From Tieghemiomyces parasiticus (lineage: Eukaryota; Kickxellomycota; Dimargaritomycetes; Dimargaritales; Dimargaritaceae), in the NCBI GenBank assembly GCA_027575765.1, contig JANBPT010000780.1:1-23368 (forward strand): DNA of 23,368 nucleotides, written 5' to 3'. The notes under the pieces were generated by a model that worked only from the letters and a program-made list of their open reading frames with translations, had not been told where the DNA came from and did not search any database. A program made the position numbers and the translations under genes. Below are positions 10,687-19,501 of this stretch, in pieces (positions within the stretch are counted from its first letter, which is position 1; each line of letters begins with the position of its first letter).

Positions 10687-11247
10687 GGCAGGGGGGGGGG
10701 TCGACGGACCGAGGCGAAGAGGGGCGAAATGAAGCGAAGGATGGTGGGATGAAGAGTAATGGGTACGGCGGACGAGCGGTGGAAATGCGAGGTACGGACC
10801 GCTAAAACGATTTAGAGACCCAGACAGAATAGCATACTACGGTGTGGGGTGGGCAGTGGGAGTGAGGTGCTTTGGGGCGATGGGGGAGGGGCGTAAAAGT
10901 GGGGATATGATTGTGGCGGGCGGGAGAAGATGGCCTCCATGTGGTAAGCCCACCTTAGCCGTCACCTTGAGCTACATGGTGTACAGCCTGGCGATCGTGG
11001 GGCTGCTTTGCCCTCCCCAGTTTTTCGTACGGCTCATACTTTGCCAAGTCGCATGCTCATGCTGGCTCCAAACTGCCAGACTCCGTAGAGTTAGACACTC
11101 GTTTATTTGGTTAGAAGTAATTCGAGGTACAGAGTATGGGTGGCAAGTGCGCCAGGCTGAATGATGGTGCGGTGGTGACGGCAGGAAGGGCTCTTATAGA
11201 CAAAGAAATCGGGATACGGATGATGACGACAAGCTGACGAGGAGCGT
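10687..11247. other. Spacer upstream of EMC4, downstream of the DEDDh gene
   Basis: These 560 bp must hold the EMC4 promoter and the 3' end of the DEDDh-type gene, both read leftwards. No coding frame is convincing. The + strand is G/A-rich near 10700-10930, so it is pyrimidine-rich in the sense orientation of both genes. No clear TATA box is seen. Confidence 0.5.
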
Positions 11248-11996
11248 CTATGACAATGTCGGCGGGACCCAGGGCCGAGTCACCATGGCAAGCATTGCCT
11301 GGAGAGTGTAGCGGGCGTCGTTGCCTAAGGAGGTAAGGGGCGAAGCAGGTAGGTGTAATGGGGTTAACAGCGGACAGCCGAGACATGCCGCGAGACCCCA
11401 TGGTCGGTGAGGGGGGGGGGTATCTTATATCCGGCCAAGGCTACAGCACTGGATCGCTTACCTGCATTGTGGAGGTTCCCGTGGCGGATGGACAGGGCTG
11501 TAAGCACTTTGGCCAGGCCTGTGCCGTTGCGGACGTTGGCAAAGGCACGGTACAGCTGCTGGGTGTCTACGGTCATAAAGTCGTCGCGAAAGTGAAAATT
11601 CTGCCGGCGTAGGTACTTGAAGTCGCTGGCAACACCATGACCGACGAGGACGGCGCGCGGGTACCGGGCCAAGAGGGCGCGGAACTCGTCGAGGGCCTGC
11701 GCCAGGGAGGCGTACTGTGAAGTCCCAAAGTCAAAGCGGTGGCGGTTGTCGGGCACGTAGCGGCCATTGCGGAGGTGACTGTTCTCCTGGATAATGTAGT
11801 GGGTATTCTCTAGGGTGGTGAGGCGCGTGTCGAAAACGGACCAGCCGATCTCGGTGAGAAGGTGCTGGTGCCGCTCGTAGGCCTCGATGTCGAAGGAGAC
11901 GAAGACGCGGCAGGGCTGGACGTAGAGCTCGCGGGCTTCTTGAAGCTTAGCGATGTCACCCGGGGAGCATTGCAGAGCCGCCGACATGTCGGCCAT
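11248..11996 (-). CDS. DEDDh exonuclease-fold protein of the Gfd2/YDR514C type
   Basis: Two exons (11996-11462 and 11324-11248) with a 137-nt phase-1 intron give 203 residues. The fold is RNase H-like. Motif I is FVSFDIEAYE (Asp36, Glu38), motif II is VGHGVASDFKYL (Asp125), and motif III is H-N-A-G-N-D (His176, Asp181), so all five DEDDh positions are present. 'ENTHYIIQEN' and 'RYVPDNRHRFDFG' are typical of Gfd2/YDR514C relatives. Gfd2 was linked to mRNA export through Dbp5 in yeast. Nuclease activity here is an inference from the intact residues. ATG 11996 is chosen because the frame upstream has only a TTG at 12038. Exon 2 encodes just 25 residues including the catalytic Asp. The protein is only the catalytic domain, shorter than yeast relatives. 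It is divergent from YIPF6. Confidence 0.82.
11325..11461 (-). other. Intron splitting the DEDDh motif III
   Basis: Read on the minus strand, the donor is GTAAGC at 11461 and the acceptor is TTAG ending at 11325. Splicing restores a Gly codon inside the H-N-A-G-N-D motif. The intron contains a run of ten C on the sense strand (11420-11411). Confidence 0.8.
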
Positions 11997-12886
11997 GGTG
12001 GAGGGATCAATAGGGGCGGGCCGGATGATGGAACGCAAGGAATGGGCAAGTGGACAGGGCGAGTCGGCAGAGGCGCAAAATAAAAAAGAAGTTTTGGTGG
12101 TGCTACGGAGGGGTGGCTAGTAGCAGCGGCTTTTATCGGTTCACTCTCCCCCCCTGTCCGCGCAATCGGTGCAAGGCCCTGTAAGTGTGGCGAACGGGGC
12201 GTAAGGCTTCCCAAACTTGAAGCTGAGGTGGTTCCTGGTCGCATTCCGAAGCCTTGAAAGGGGAGACTCCTTCTTGGCTGGCAGCAGCATTGGCAACGCT
12301 TCCACCGCGACTGGCCAGCCATGCGCATCGTCAAACCTCCAGGGCACAGAGTGAACGGCCGGGGGAGTGTGCTGCCCCGTGCGGGAATCATGAAAGTCGC
12401 AACTGGAAGCCTCGTGCCGTGGTGTCTCGGTCTACTCGGCAGTGCCAATGGCCGGCGGGGCCACGTAGAGAGCGCATGGCCCGGGGTACGGCCGAGTGCC
12501 GCCGGTCCTTCGGCGACCATTGCCTGCACCCCGCAGTTTGGGCCTTAATTGTAAATATACCATCGCCAGGGCAGTGTGGCGGCCTAGCGTCCGGGCCGGC
12601 GGGCGGCACGTTGCGCGCTTGAGAGCGAGGGGTGCAGTGGAAGGGCAATCGCCAGCGCCCTTTGGACCCGCGGTGGGAGTGCGCCAGTGCCAAGCGGAGC
12701 GTAAAGCCAAGGTTGGAAGAGGGTGGAGGGGCGGGGGGCACAGCGTAAGGGCACGGTTGGAGCGATAGGCTCGTCCACCCTACCCGCGCATTCCATCGTC
12801 GCCCATTCTCCCATCCCGAACCCGCTGTGCCCGTCCCTTTCTTCAAGTCCCATTTCCGTTCGTTTCTCATCTCGCGCTTGGACGCC
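11997..12886. other. Divergent intergenic region, DEDDh gene and YIPF6
   Basis: About 890 bp separate the two start codons and must hold promoters for both directions. Several long open frames here overlap on opposite strands and have no recognisable domain, so I treat them as chance products of GC-rich DNA. A C/T-rich leader (about 12775-12885) precedes the YIPF6 ATG. An in-frame upstream ATG at 12827 is possible but would add 20 residues unlike the family. Confidence 0.5.
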
Positions 12887-13810
12887 ATGTCGCATTATCC
12901 TTCCCCTGCTGCCGGTCACGGTCCGGCCTACGCGGAGCTAGCCGTCGAGACGGACGACGCCCCGGCCTATCCGCCCGTCAGCGGCCGTCTGAGCGCCGCC
13001 CCGGCCACCGACCGGAGTCCCTACGCCGCCGACCCGGCCCTCCCGTCCTACGGCAATACACTAGATGAGCCCGTGCTAACCACCATCGTAAGTTGCACCT
13101 GGACATCCCTTACGGCACCCCCCTCCTTTACCTACACCTCACGCCCGCCCCGCTAACCCCGCCCCACCCGACTGCTATCATCCCATTTGGCCCAATGCCT
13201 CTCCACCCGCTCCAGCTCCGCGACCTAACTAACATATGGGCTAAGCTTTCCCAGGTACTGCTGCCCCGGCAGCGGGACCACGCCCTGCGCGACTGGGACC
13301 TCTGGGGACCCCTTGTCCTCTGCCTCAGCCTGGCCATCATTATGAGTCTACAGGCCCCCAACCAACAGTCTGCGGCCGTCTTTACCGGCGTATTCGTCAT
13401 TGTTTGGGTGGGCGCTGCCGTGGTCACCCTCAATTCGAAATTGTTGGGCGGTAAGATGTAAGTGCCTAACTCCTCCCGTGCAGCGGGACTGACGGGCGAG
13501 CCGCAACCCCACCACCCCGGCCCTAACTAATCAACCCCCCTCTTGTCTACCTTTGCTACCCAGTTCCTTCTTCCAAAGCGTCTGCGTCTTGGGGTACTGC
13601 GTGTTCCCACTCAACGTCGCCGGCCTGGTTACCCTGTTCGTCAAGATCCTGCTCGTGCGCGTGATTTTGGCCGTGGTGGCCGTCCTATGGGCGACGTACG
13701 CCGCTGTGGGTTTCCTGGCCGACGCCCACCTCCCCAATCGGCGCCTATTGGCCCTCTACCCTATCTATCTGTTCTTTTTCGTCATCGGCTGGATCATCCT
13801 CATTTCATGA
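12887..13810 (+). CDS. YIPF6: Yip1-family Golgi membrane protein YIPF6/Yip4
   Basis: Three exons (12887-13087, 13216-13457, 13564-13810) give 229 residues, close to human YIPF6. Yip1-family proteins span ER/Golgi membranes five times and work with Rab GTPases and other YIPF proteins in Golgi traffic. The Pro/Ala-rich cytosolic N-terminus leads to 'DEPVLTTI', then LRDL, 'LRDWDLWGPL' (91-100), a GVFVIVWVGAAVVTLNSKLLGG block, 'SFFQSVCVLGYC' (149-160) and hydrophobic spans to the end. DLWGPL and LGY are the family hallmarks. Intron 1 (13088-13215) is phase 0. Intron 2 (13458-13563) is phase 2 and rebuilds Ile in GGKISFF. Acceptor 13215 is preferred because it keeps the LRDL segment, which the family has. 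A second acceptor at 13254 would also be in frame. Confidence 0.93.
13088..13215 (+). other. YIPF6 intron 1
   Basis: GTAAGT donor at 13088, CAG acceptor ending at 13215, with pyrimidine-rich sequence between and a CTAAC near 13152. A stronger-looking acceptor context (CTAACTAAC followed by TTTCCCAG) lies 39 nt further on, inside exon 2. Confidence 0.75.
13458..13563 (+). other. YIPF6 intron 2
   Basis: GTAAGT at 13458, CTAACTAAT branch-like site near 13522, CCCAG acceptor ending at 13563, 106 nt, phase 2. The upstream GTAAGA at 13451 is rejected because it would break the family GGKISFF sequence. Confidence 0.8.
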
Positions 13811-14072
13811 GGCCGTGGAAGGGAAAGGACATCTGAACCCCCCCCCCTCTCGTTACCTGGCCGTGCCAATGGTATAAAAAAAGAACCAGCCGTCCTTATA
13901 CATATGCTCCCAAAATCAAACCCCGGTAGTAAAGTGGCGATATTGCCTAGTCATGCAATCCGGTCTGGCCAATGCACGCGTACTACAGAAAACTTGAGAG
14001 ATCGACCAGGTCGTTTATTGAAGATACAAATGCAGTTTGGGTTAGAAGAATGCATGGGCCCATCAGGGTCGC

Positions 14073-14657
14073 TCAGAACAGCTGCAGGGACACGAGGGTT
14101 TCGTGCAGCAGGCCCGCAACGAAGTTGAAGGACTGGCGGCTGTAGCTGATGAGAGGAACGGAGGGCGCTGCGGAGCGAACCGGCCGCTGCTGTTCGAGAC
14201 GAGCGTGCGGGGTCCGATCACCGTGGGGCTGGCGGGGGGGACGGGCTATGCGGTAAACCGGATGGCTGCGGGTGGGCGTAGCCTCGTCACAGGGGTCGGG
14301 CTGGGCGATGGGCACAACTTCGTCACAAGGGTCTGGTTGGGCGGTTGATACAGCGTCGTCACAGGGGTCAGATTGGGTGGCGGGTAGAGCGTCGTCGCAG
14401 GGATCACCCTGAGCTACAGATATGTCCTCGTCGCACGGGCTGTCCTGGGCAGCGGATACGGTGTCGTCACAGGGGTCGTCCTGGACGGCGGCTCCGGCCT
14501 CATTGCGGTGGTCCGGCGTGGCAGTCACAGACGCCCGGGGGCCAGGTGCAGGTGGGAGTACAGCAGTGCCCATCATCTCGCCGCAAGGGTCTGGAAGTGC
14601 AGCGACCGATAACCCAAGGAGGCAGGCAGTGACAGTAAGAGTAGTCGCAAGATGCAT
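14073..14657 (-). CDS. Small secreted protein with 12-residue Pro-Cys-Asp repeats
   Basis: Single exon, 194 residues from ATG 14657, chosen because it opens on a clean signal peptide (MHLATTLTVTACLLGLSVAA). A 31-residue upstream extension in the same frame would bury it. After an orphan DPCG at about residues 23-26, six tandem dodecapeptides cover residues 60-131. The pattern is x-(D/S)-P-C-D-(D/E)-x-x-x-x-x-x, usually ending AQ or TQ (for example GDPCDDALPATQ and SDPCDDAVSTAQ). The mature chain has seven Cys, an acidic repeat block, then a basic Arg/Pro/His-rich tail of about 60 residues with no membrane anchor. I do not know this family. It is not the ciliary protein called DPCD. Cross-linking through the repeat Cys, metal binding or an extracellular effector-like role are all only possible. 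It converges on YIPF6. Confidence 0.72.
   Translation of the reverse strand: MHLATTLTVTACLLGLSVAALPDPCGEMMGTAVLPPAPGPRASVTATPDHRNEAGAAVQDDPCDDTVSAAQDSPCDEDISVAQGDPCDDALPATQSDPCDDAVSTAQPDPCDEVVPIAQPDPCDEATPTRSHPVYRIARPPRQPHGDRTPHARLEQQRPVRSAAPSVPLISYSRQSFNFVAGLLHETLVSLQLF
14265..14480 (-). repeat. Six 36-bp tandem repeats encoding Pro-Cys-Asp dodecapeptides
   Basis: Six units of exactly 36 bp lie in one frame inside the secreted-protein gene. On the + strand the conserved part is a GTCGTCACAGGGGTC-like core encoding DPCDD/E, with variable bases between. The spacing never slips, so selection on the protein or recent unit duplication is likely. Confidence 0.85.
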
Positions 14658-15115
14658 TGTGAAAGCAAAACAGATAGGGTACAACAGTGGGAAAGTCAAG
14701 GTGAAGTGTGCGTCACTGCGGGGGGAGGGAAGAGGGAGGCGTAGAGTCAATGATGTCGAAAAATAGGGGGGGTAAGGGGACGGTTGCTTAACACCGTTAC
14801 GGATTTATACTCATTTATATCAGTTGGACTCAACCACCGTGTCTGGGGGGGGGGGGTAGGCAAGCAGACAGAGTGGTAAATATCGAGGGAGGCGGAGAGG
14901 ATCAATGGGAAGGGAATGCTTCACCAAACCAACACCACACCTTCCGTTTGTTCGATTTCAACAAAGCGTGGGGGATGGATGGTTGTGATTCGTTACCGCC
15001 GAGACGTGCCCTTTGTGAGCACCTCTCTGCTTTCTTTCACGAACGACGAATCGTTGCCTTATGCTAACGACGTCGACTGGCAGACCCCGCCCAGGGCTGC
15101 GCGTCCCCACTCGGT
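14658..15115. other. Spacer between endonuclease V 3' end and the repeat-protein gene
   Basis: It should hold the repeat-protein promoter and the endonuclease V terminator region. A poly-G run of twelve (14845-14856), which is poly-C in the sense direction, and a shorter run of seven (14766-14772) stand out. No coding frame is convincing. Confidence 0.5.
14803..14820 (-). promoter_or_regulatory. Possible TATA box(es) of the repeat-protein gene
   Basis: On the minus strand ATATAAATGA (14820-14811) is followed directly by GTATAAAT (14810-14803). They are the only AT-rich TATA-like elements upstream of the ATG at 14657 and lie about 150 nt away, allowing a leader of roughly 120 nt. Assigned by sequence and distance only. 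Confidence 0.35.
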
Positions 15116-16391
15116 CTAGCAACGGTCGGTTTCCTGGTGGTTGTCTGGCTCTCCCCATTCTGCACTCCGCTCGCGTATATAGCGCCGGGTGAGTTGGTCC
15201 GCAGCGCGGATGGGTTCGGGGATGCGGTAACGACAACAATGGCGGACCAGACGGACGGCGGTAGCCAGGTCGAGCCGGTGGCCCGCCGAGATAAAGATGG
15301 GCCGGGTGGTATCTGCAAGGCACATGGCCTATTGTGCAACAATGCGGGAGAATGATCACGGGCGGCTAAGTATGGTGGTTTGAGATTTAGGGCCGAAGAT
15401 CACCTCAAGCCCACGTGGGACGGAAGCAGGAGTGCTCGGCGGGTTAGTTAGCAAAGACACGGACCCATCGCACGCTACTACTTACCATACCCCACACCCG
15501 GCCGGTGTCCCCCACGAGAGAGAGTTCACGAGTGGTGTGTGGACTGGCGGCGTCAACGTGGGCACGGATATCCTGGATGCTGAGGGCTGGGCCGCCATTA
15601 AAGTGCAGGTAGTTCTTGGCCACCCCTACCGTCGGAATATCGGCCAGGACGCCGAGGTGGCAAGCCACGCCGAACCCCCGTGGATGCAGGACGCCGTTGC
15701 CGTCTACCAGGATGACTTGCGGCACTAGGGTCGGATGAGTATGCCGGAGCTCGGCTATCATTTGGTCTAGCACGGGTGCCTCTCGGAATGCCAGGAAACC
15801 CGGGATATAGGGCAGGTCGAAGCGGCACTTGCGGAAGCTGGTATGTACCACCTGATAAAAGGCCAGGGTAATACGCACGAGGTTTAGGCAAGGGTAGGTA
15901 TATTGAGTTAACGTGCTGCGAAGACATTGAATTTGAAACTAAACTATCTACTGGTGTGGTCCTGAGATTGGCAACCCAACTTACTTTGAGTTCCGGGTAC
16001 GTGAGGATGACGAGTCCCGCCACGGCCGTATCGAACCCTTCTCCAAGGAAACTGATGTCCACTCCGCCCACAAGCTGCAGGCCCGGGAAACTTGCGACTG
16101 GGTCCGACCCATCCTCACGAGTGCCAAAGGTGAGGTCCCGGTTTTCCGTTACCAGTTTCTGTCGGAGTGCCAGCTGTGCCCTGGTTAATGTAACGGTAGC
16201 GGGCAGGGAAAAGTGATAAGGGACGGATCAGGGTGGTGGATAGGTAGGATGGTGTGTCGACGTTACCCGGTTTTCGGTAGAGGGCCGACGCTGACTTACG
16301 TTCGCAACCGTGCTAGTTGGTCCGGGTCAACTGCCAACGGTGAGTCAGCCGCGAAGGACGACGGCAATGCTGAGCTGGCGGGTTCGGCCAT
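15116..16391 (-). CDS. ENDOV: Endonuclease V (inosine-specific)
   Basis: Four exons (16391-16300, 16180-15985, 15851-15486, 15328-15116) give 288 residues, against about 282 in human. Introns are 119, 133 and 157 nt with GTAAGT donors. Endonuclease V cleaves nucleic acid one nucleotide 3' of inosine; eukaryotic enzymes act mainly on inosine-containing RNA. The metal-binding residues are all present: Asp72 in VGGVDISF, Glu120 in 'PYIPGFLAFREAP' (with the strand-separating PYIP wedge), Asp146 in LVDGNG, plus Lys175 in GVAKNYL. 'HPRGFGVACHLGVL' and 'RPIFISAGHRLDLATAVRL' are family hallmarks. The first exon has no family signature. It was found because the frame upstream of exon 2 has a stop and no Met, while ATG 16391 splices in the exact phase and gives a normal N-terminus. 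It is divergent from ZW10. Confidence 0.92.
15329..15485 (-). other. Endonuclease V intron 3
   Basis: GTAAGT donor at 15485 and ACAATAG acceptor ending at 15329 on the minus strand, phase 0. It joins ...RVWGM to AMCLADTTRPIF, which aligns with the WGMAL...TRPIFVS region of the family. A CTAACTAAC branch-like site lies near 15450, unusually far (about 120 nt) from the acceptor. Confidence 0.8.
15852..15984 (-). other. Endonuclease V intron 2
   Basis: GTAAGT donor at 15984 and TATCAG acceptor ending at 15852 on the minus strand, phase 0. It joins YPELK to VVHTSF, matching the uninterrupted family sequence. Confidence 0.85.
16181..16299 (-). other. Endonuclease V intron 1
   Basis: On the minus strand: GTAAGT donor at 16299, then a TTAACCAG acceptor ending at 16181, phase 2. 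The join makes a Thr codon. It connects the only suitable ATG to the conserved 'AQLALRQKL' helix. Confidence 0.75.
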
Positions 16392-16753
16392 AGGCGGTGA
16401 TGCGTAAATAGTACGTGGGCGGAATCGGGTATATTGACAGGCAAATGCTAGCGAGCGTGGTTGAGGTTAGATGCAGGCACCCCAGGATGGGCGGGGCCCT
16501 CTCTAATCAGGCGGCAAACTGTGACCGTCTTGCCTAACCCCGGGACCACTTGTTTGAACCGCCATGGCCACTTGACAGGGACCCATGTGCAATCTAGTCT
16601 ACCGGGCCGGCTACCATCCCAGGATTCTTTGGCAATACGCCTCCTAGCAACGCCTAGCGCTCCTACTCTCATTTGCCTACCACTGCGATATTAGGCCCCG
16701 TTTACCCGGCCTTGTACCCCCCACTTCTTTAACCTTTACCGTATAGAATAATC
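16392..16753. promoter_or_regulatory. Compact divergent promoter region, endonuclease V / ZW10
   Basis: Only 362 bp separate the two start codons, so both promoters must share or abut here. No TATA box or recognised factor site is evident. The last 70 bp before the ZW10 ATG are C/T-rich, like other leaders in this window. Confidence 0.5.
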
Positions 16754-19501
16754 ATGATTTCAAACTCCGACATGGCCACGGACAGCGTGCTCGAACCCAC
16801 CGTGACCCTGGCCGCCAGTTTCTACCAACCAGAGCTGCCTGTTTTACCTCCAAGCGAGTTCCTCAGCCTGTGGGGGAAGCTACAGAGCCAGCTCGCCCGG
16901 GCCAAGATGCTTTACTGCGAGACCGTGACCAGCTACTACGTCGACTTCCTCAACATTTACCTCTACGGCACTGATCTGCGTAACGAAGTTGCGGCCGTCT
17001 CTGATGTGTTTGACCGGCTGACAGACAGCTTCGGACGCTACGGATCGGACGAACTAGACACCGTGGCCGCCGCCGTGCCCGACGTCGCGCGCCGCCTGAG
17101 CGGTACGGAGCGTGAGATTGAGAAGCTCTACCTACTCTGCAAGGTACACACGCAGTTGCAGGACCTGGACGGTCTGATCGAGATGGGTGAGTTTCTTCCG
17201 GCCTGCACCGCGGTCGCTGAGATGGAGGGCCACCTGGCGGCCGCCGCGGCTATTCGGGAAGCCGATTGGGACCCGGAGGTCATTCGGACCATCGGGGATG
17301 AATTTTCCCGGCGGCGTAGCTCGCTACGTGCCCACTTGGATGACCTGCTCGCCGCGGCTGTGCGTATCACCCGACGCGCCCAGCGTACCACCCTGACCAC
17401 TGCCACTGAGATCACAGCCACCGCCGCCCACACCTACTACGAAAACCCCGTGACCATTGCCGATCTGTGGTCGGCGTACGGCGCCCTAGGCTTGATCGCG
17501 GCACCCGTCGAGCGGTTGGTTGGTGCAGTGGTGAGTGACCTCATCCAGCCCCTGCTGGCCAGTCCTGGTGCGGCCTTAACCGTGGCTACCCACGCGGTGG
17601 GAGCCACCTTGACGCTGACTAGCGACCCGGGTGCCCCCGTTCAACCCACCCAGCCGACCCTGCTGCAGGCGGTGGCCAGTCTGATCACGATCGTCGATTT
17701 CATTGCCACCCACGTCTTCCACGTCGAGGCACCCGAAGGGGACCCAACAGAGGAATGCGCAACGGAGGTGGCCGACGATGCGGCTGACCCTCTTGGCGGG
17801 TCGGATCCTGTCGGTCACTTTGCTGCTCGCTGGTGGCCCCGGGTGTGGCCAACCTTCCACGATCAGCTGCTAGACCCCCTCGTACCGAAAACGGCGGTCG
17901 ATCGGGCTGCGTTTGCGGATGGACTGGTCGCCGCCGCTCTTCTCAATCTCGAACGTACCTTGCGGCGGCGGGGCCTATTGCCTGGCAGGTCCACCCCTTT
18001 CGCCCGCTTCGTGGCCACTCTGACTGCGCATCACCAGCGCCAGCAGCGAGGCGCGGCACTGGTCGTGGCGCGGGCATTGCTGCTAGGAAACGACCGAAAT
18101 ACGACGGAGGTCACGGATGCCACCGAGCGCAGTGCCTTCCGAGAAGGTGGCGCCGGCAAGGCACCCGCGGCCAAGGGGGCCAAGGACGCCCCGACCCTGC
18201 ACGCCGATTTCCGGTTTCCGACCTACACCGTGACCTGCACCGTCCAGGCCCTCGTGGAATTGATCCACCAGACCCTCTTGGACCCAGACCCCGCCCCCAC
18301 CGAGGCCTACCTGCGGGCCCGCGACCTGATCCAGCTTTTTATCGCGGTGGGACCCTTGGCGGCCGCGCGTGAGGCCCGGGAGGGCAATCCCGCAGCCCGT
18401 GCCATGCTGCTCCATAATGACTGCGATTATGTTAGCCGACACATGGTGGCCCTGGGCCATTTTGCCAAGGACCAGTGGGACCCGGCCCTGGTCCCAGTCG
18501 TCACCTTCGTGGATTTTCTACCGCCCCTCCGCCGTCTGAAGCGACACGCTCTGACGGAAGCCCTGGTAAGCCACCGTTCCAGATGCGCGCAGGGGGTATG
18601 TAAGTGGCGACCGCCCTCCAGCTGCACTATTCCGCGTACCTAACCCCACGTTCAGTGTACTCGGCTCCTGTCCCTTGTCACATTTTTTCCTACCCCACTG
18701 CGACGCACAGCAAACTCAGTGCGACCGGATTGATCGGTGGGTGGGCCGGGCCCCGTCTGGACCGCCCGACGATGCCTTCCTGGAGGCGAAGGAACGGGAC
18801 CTCCGATTAGCCGTACTCCACGTGCACGAATGGGCCATGGCATCCAAGGTATGTCGTTCATACCCCGCCCTACCGACCGTCCATCACCGATCATAGCCGC
18901 GGTGTCAGGCCCCTTGACCATCGTCCCTCCCAAGCGACTCACTTACCTCTGCCGCTCATGTTATCCCATCCCACCCTTCGCTTTTTTTTTAATCCGCCCA
19001 CACAGAAATTCCTCGTCGTTGACCTTCACTTTGAGACCCTAGGCCGGCTAGTGGACCGGACGGTGGACGCCTTTGTCGCCTTGGTTACGAACTTCATCCA
19101 ACTCACCGATCAGACTGTCCGCCAGATCCAACTTTTATCCCGAGCGCTGGAGGATCTGGCCACTCCTCGCGTATGGGAGACCGGCCGGCCCGGCGAGCCC
19201 CGTATCGTCCAGGTTGGTACCTACGCTCGACTCTACACGGCCTACCATGCGCGTCGGCCTGTTTCCCTAACTGTGTACTGACTAAACATCTCGCCTTACC
19301 CTTCATCCGGACTCTTCGCGGCAGATATCGATCACCAAATTCGCCCCGCGCTGGCCCCGGCTGTACGCCCTAGTGAATATGATCACCGATGGGACTCGTC
19401 CAGCGTTTCAATCCGAGCATGTTGAATGCAGTGAACTTACGACAATGGAGCTGGCCCGTCTGAGTGACGCGCTTCGAGCGGGACGTCCAGATTCGTCCTG
19501 A
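16754..19501 (+). CDS. ZW10: Centromere/kinetochore and ER-tether protein ZW10
   Basis: Four exons (16754-18565, 18711-18848, 19006-19212, 19325-19501) give 777 residues, almost exactly the human ZW10 length (779). ZW10 (Dsl1 in yeast) is part of the NRZ/Dsl1 complex that tethers Golgi-derived vesicles at the ER. In animals it also forms the kinetochore RZZ complex. The N-terminal helical region contains 'LQDLDGLIEMGEFLPACTAV'. The most diagnostic block is 'ARAMLLHNDCDYVSRHMVAL' at about residues 550-568. The last exons follow the ZW10 C-terminal pattern: a helical exon, 'KFLVVDLHFETLGRLVDRTV', then 'KFAPRWPRLYALVNMI' and a closing helix. All three introns are phase 0 (145, 157, 112 nt). The third uses a weak donor, CAG|GTTGGT. 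The start could also be Met7 (16772). A low-complexity Gly/Ala/Lys stretch near residue 470 is unusual. Confidence 0.88.
18566..18710 (+). other. ZW10 intron 1
   Basis: GTAAGC donor at 18566, CTAAC near 18640, CACAG acceptor ending at 18710, phase 0. An unspliced frame would stop at 18641-18643 after 25 unrelated residues. Confidence 0.75.
18849..19005 (+). other. ZW10 intron 2
   Basis: GTATGT donor at 18849 and ACACAG acceptor ending at 19005 after a T-run, phase 0. It joins EWAMASK to KFLVVDLHF. Confidence 0.75.
19213..19324 (+). other. ZW10 intron 3 (weak donor)
   Basis: GTTGGT after CAG at 19213, CTAAC near 19267, GGCAG acceptor ending at 19324, phase 0. This is the only join found that keeps the frame and gives 'PRIVQISITKFAPRWPRL', in line with the family C-terminus. 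Confidence 0.6.

Noticed and set aside
11996..12038. Upstream extension of the DEDDh protein
   Set aside because: The extension begins with TTG. The first ATG in frame is at 11996.
11810..12529. 239-codon frame on the minus strand overlapping the DEDDh gene
   Set aside because: It is out of frame with the clearly conserved exonuclease-fold coding sequence and rich in Pro/Ser/Arg, as expected for a shadow frame.
13451..13456. Alternative YIPF6 donor GTAAGA
   Set aside because: Using it removes Lys and shifts the join so that the conserved GGKISFFQSV sequence is lost. The donor at 13458 keeps it.
14658..14750. 31-residue N-terminal extension of the repeat protein
   Set aside because: It would place the perfect signal peptide 31 residues inside the protein, and no TATA-like element or leader space supports it better than the ATG at 14657.
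10138..19501. EMC4, YIPF6 and ZW10 as a functional secretory cluster
   Set aside because: Their products share the ER/Golgi system, but the genes have mixed orientation and unrelated genes between them. Fungal housekeeping genes often neighbour each other by chance.
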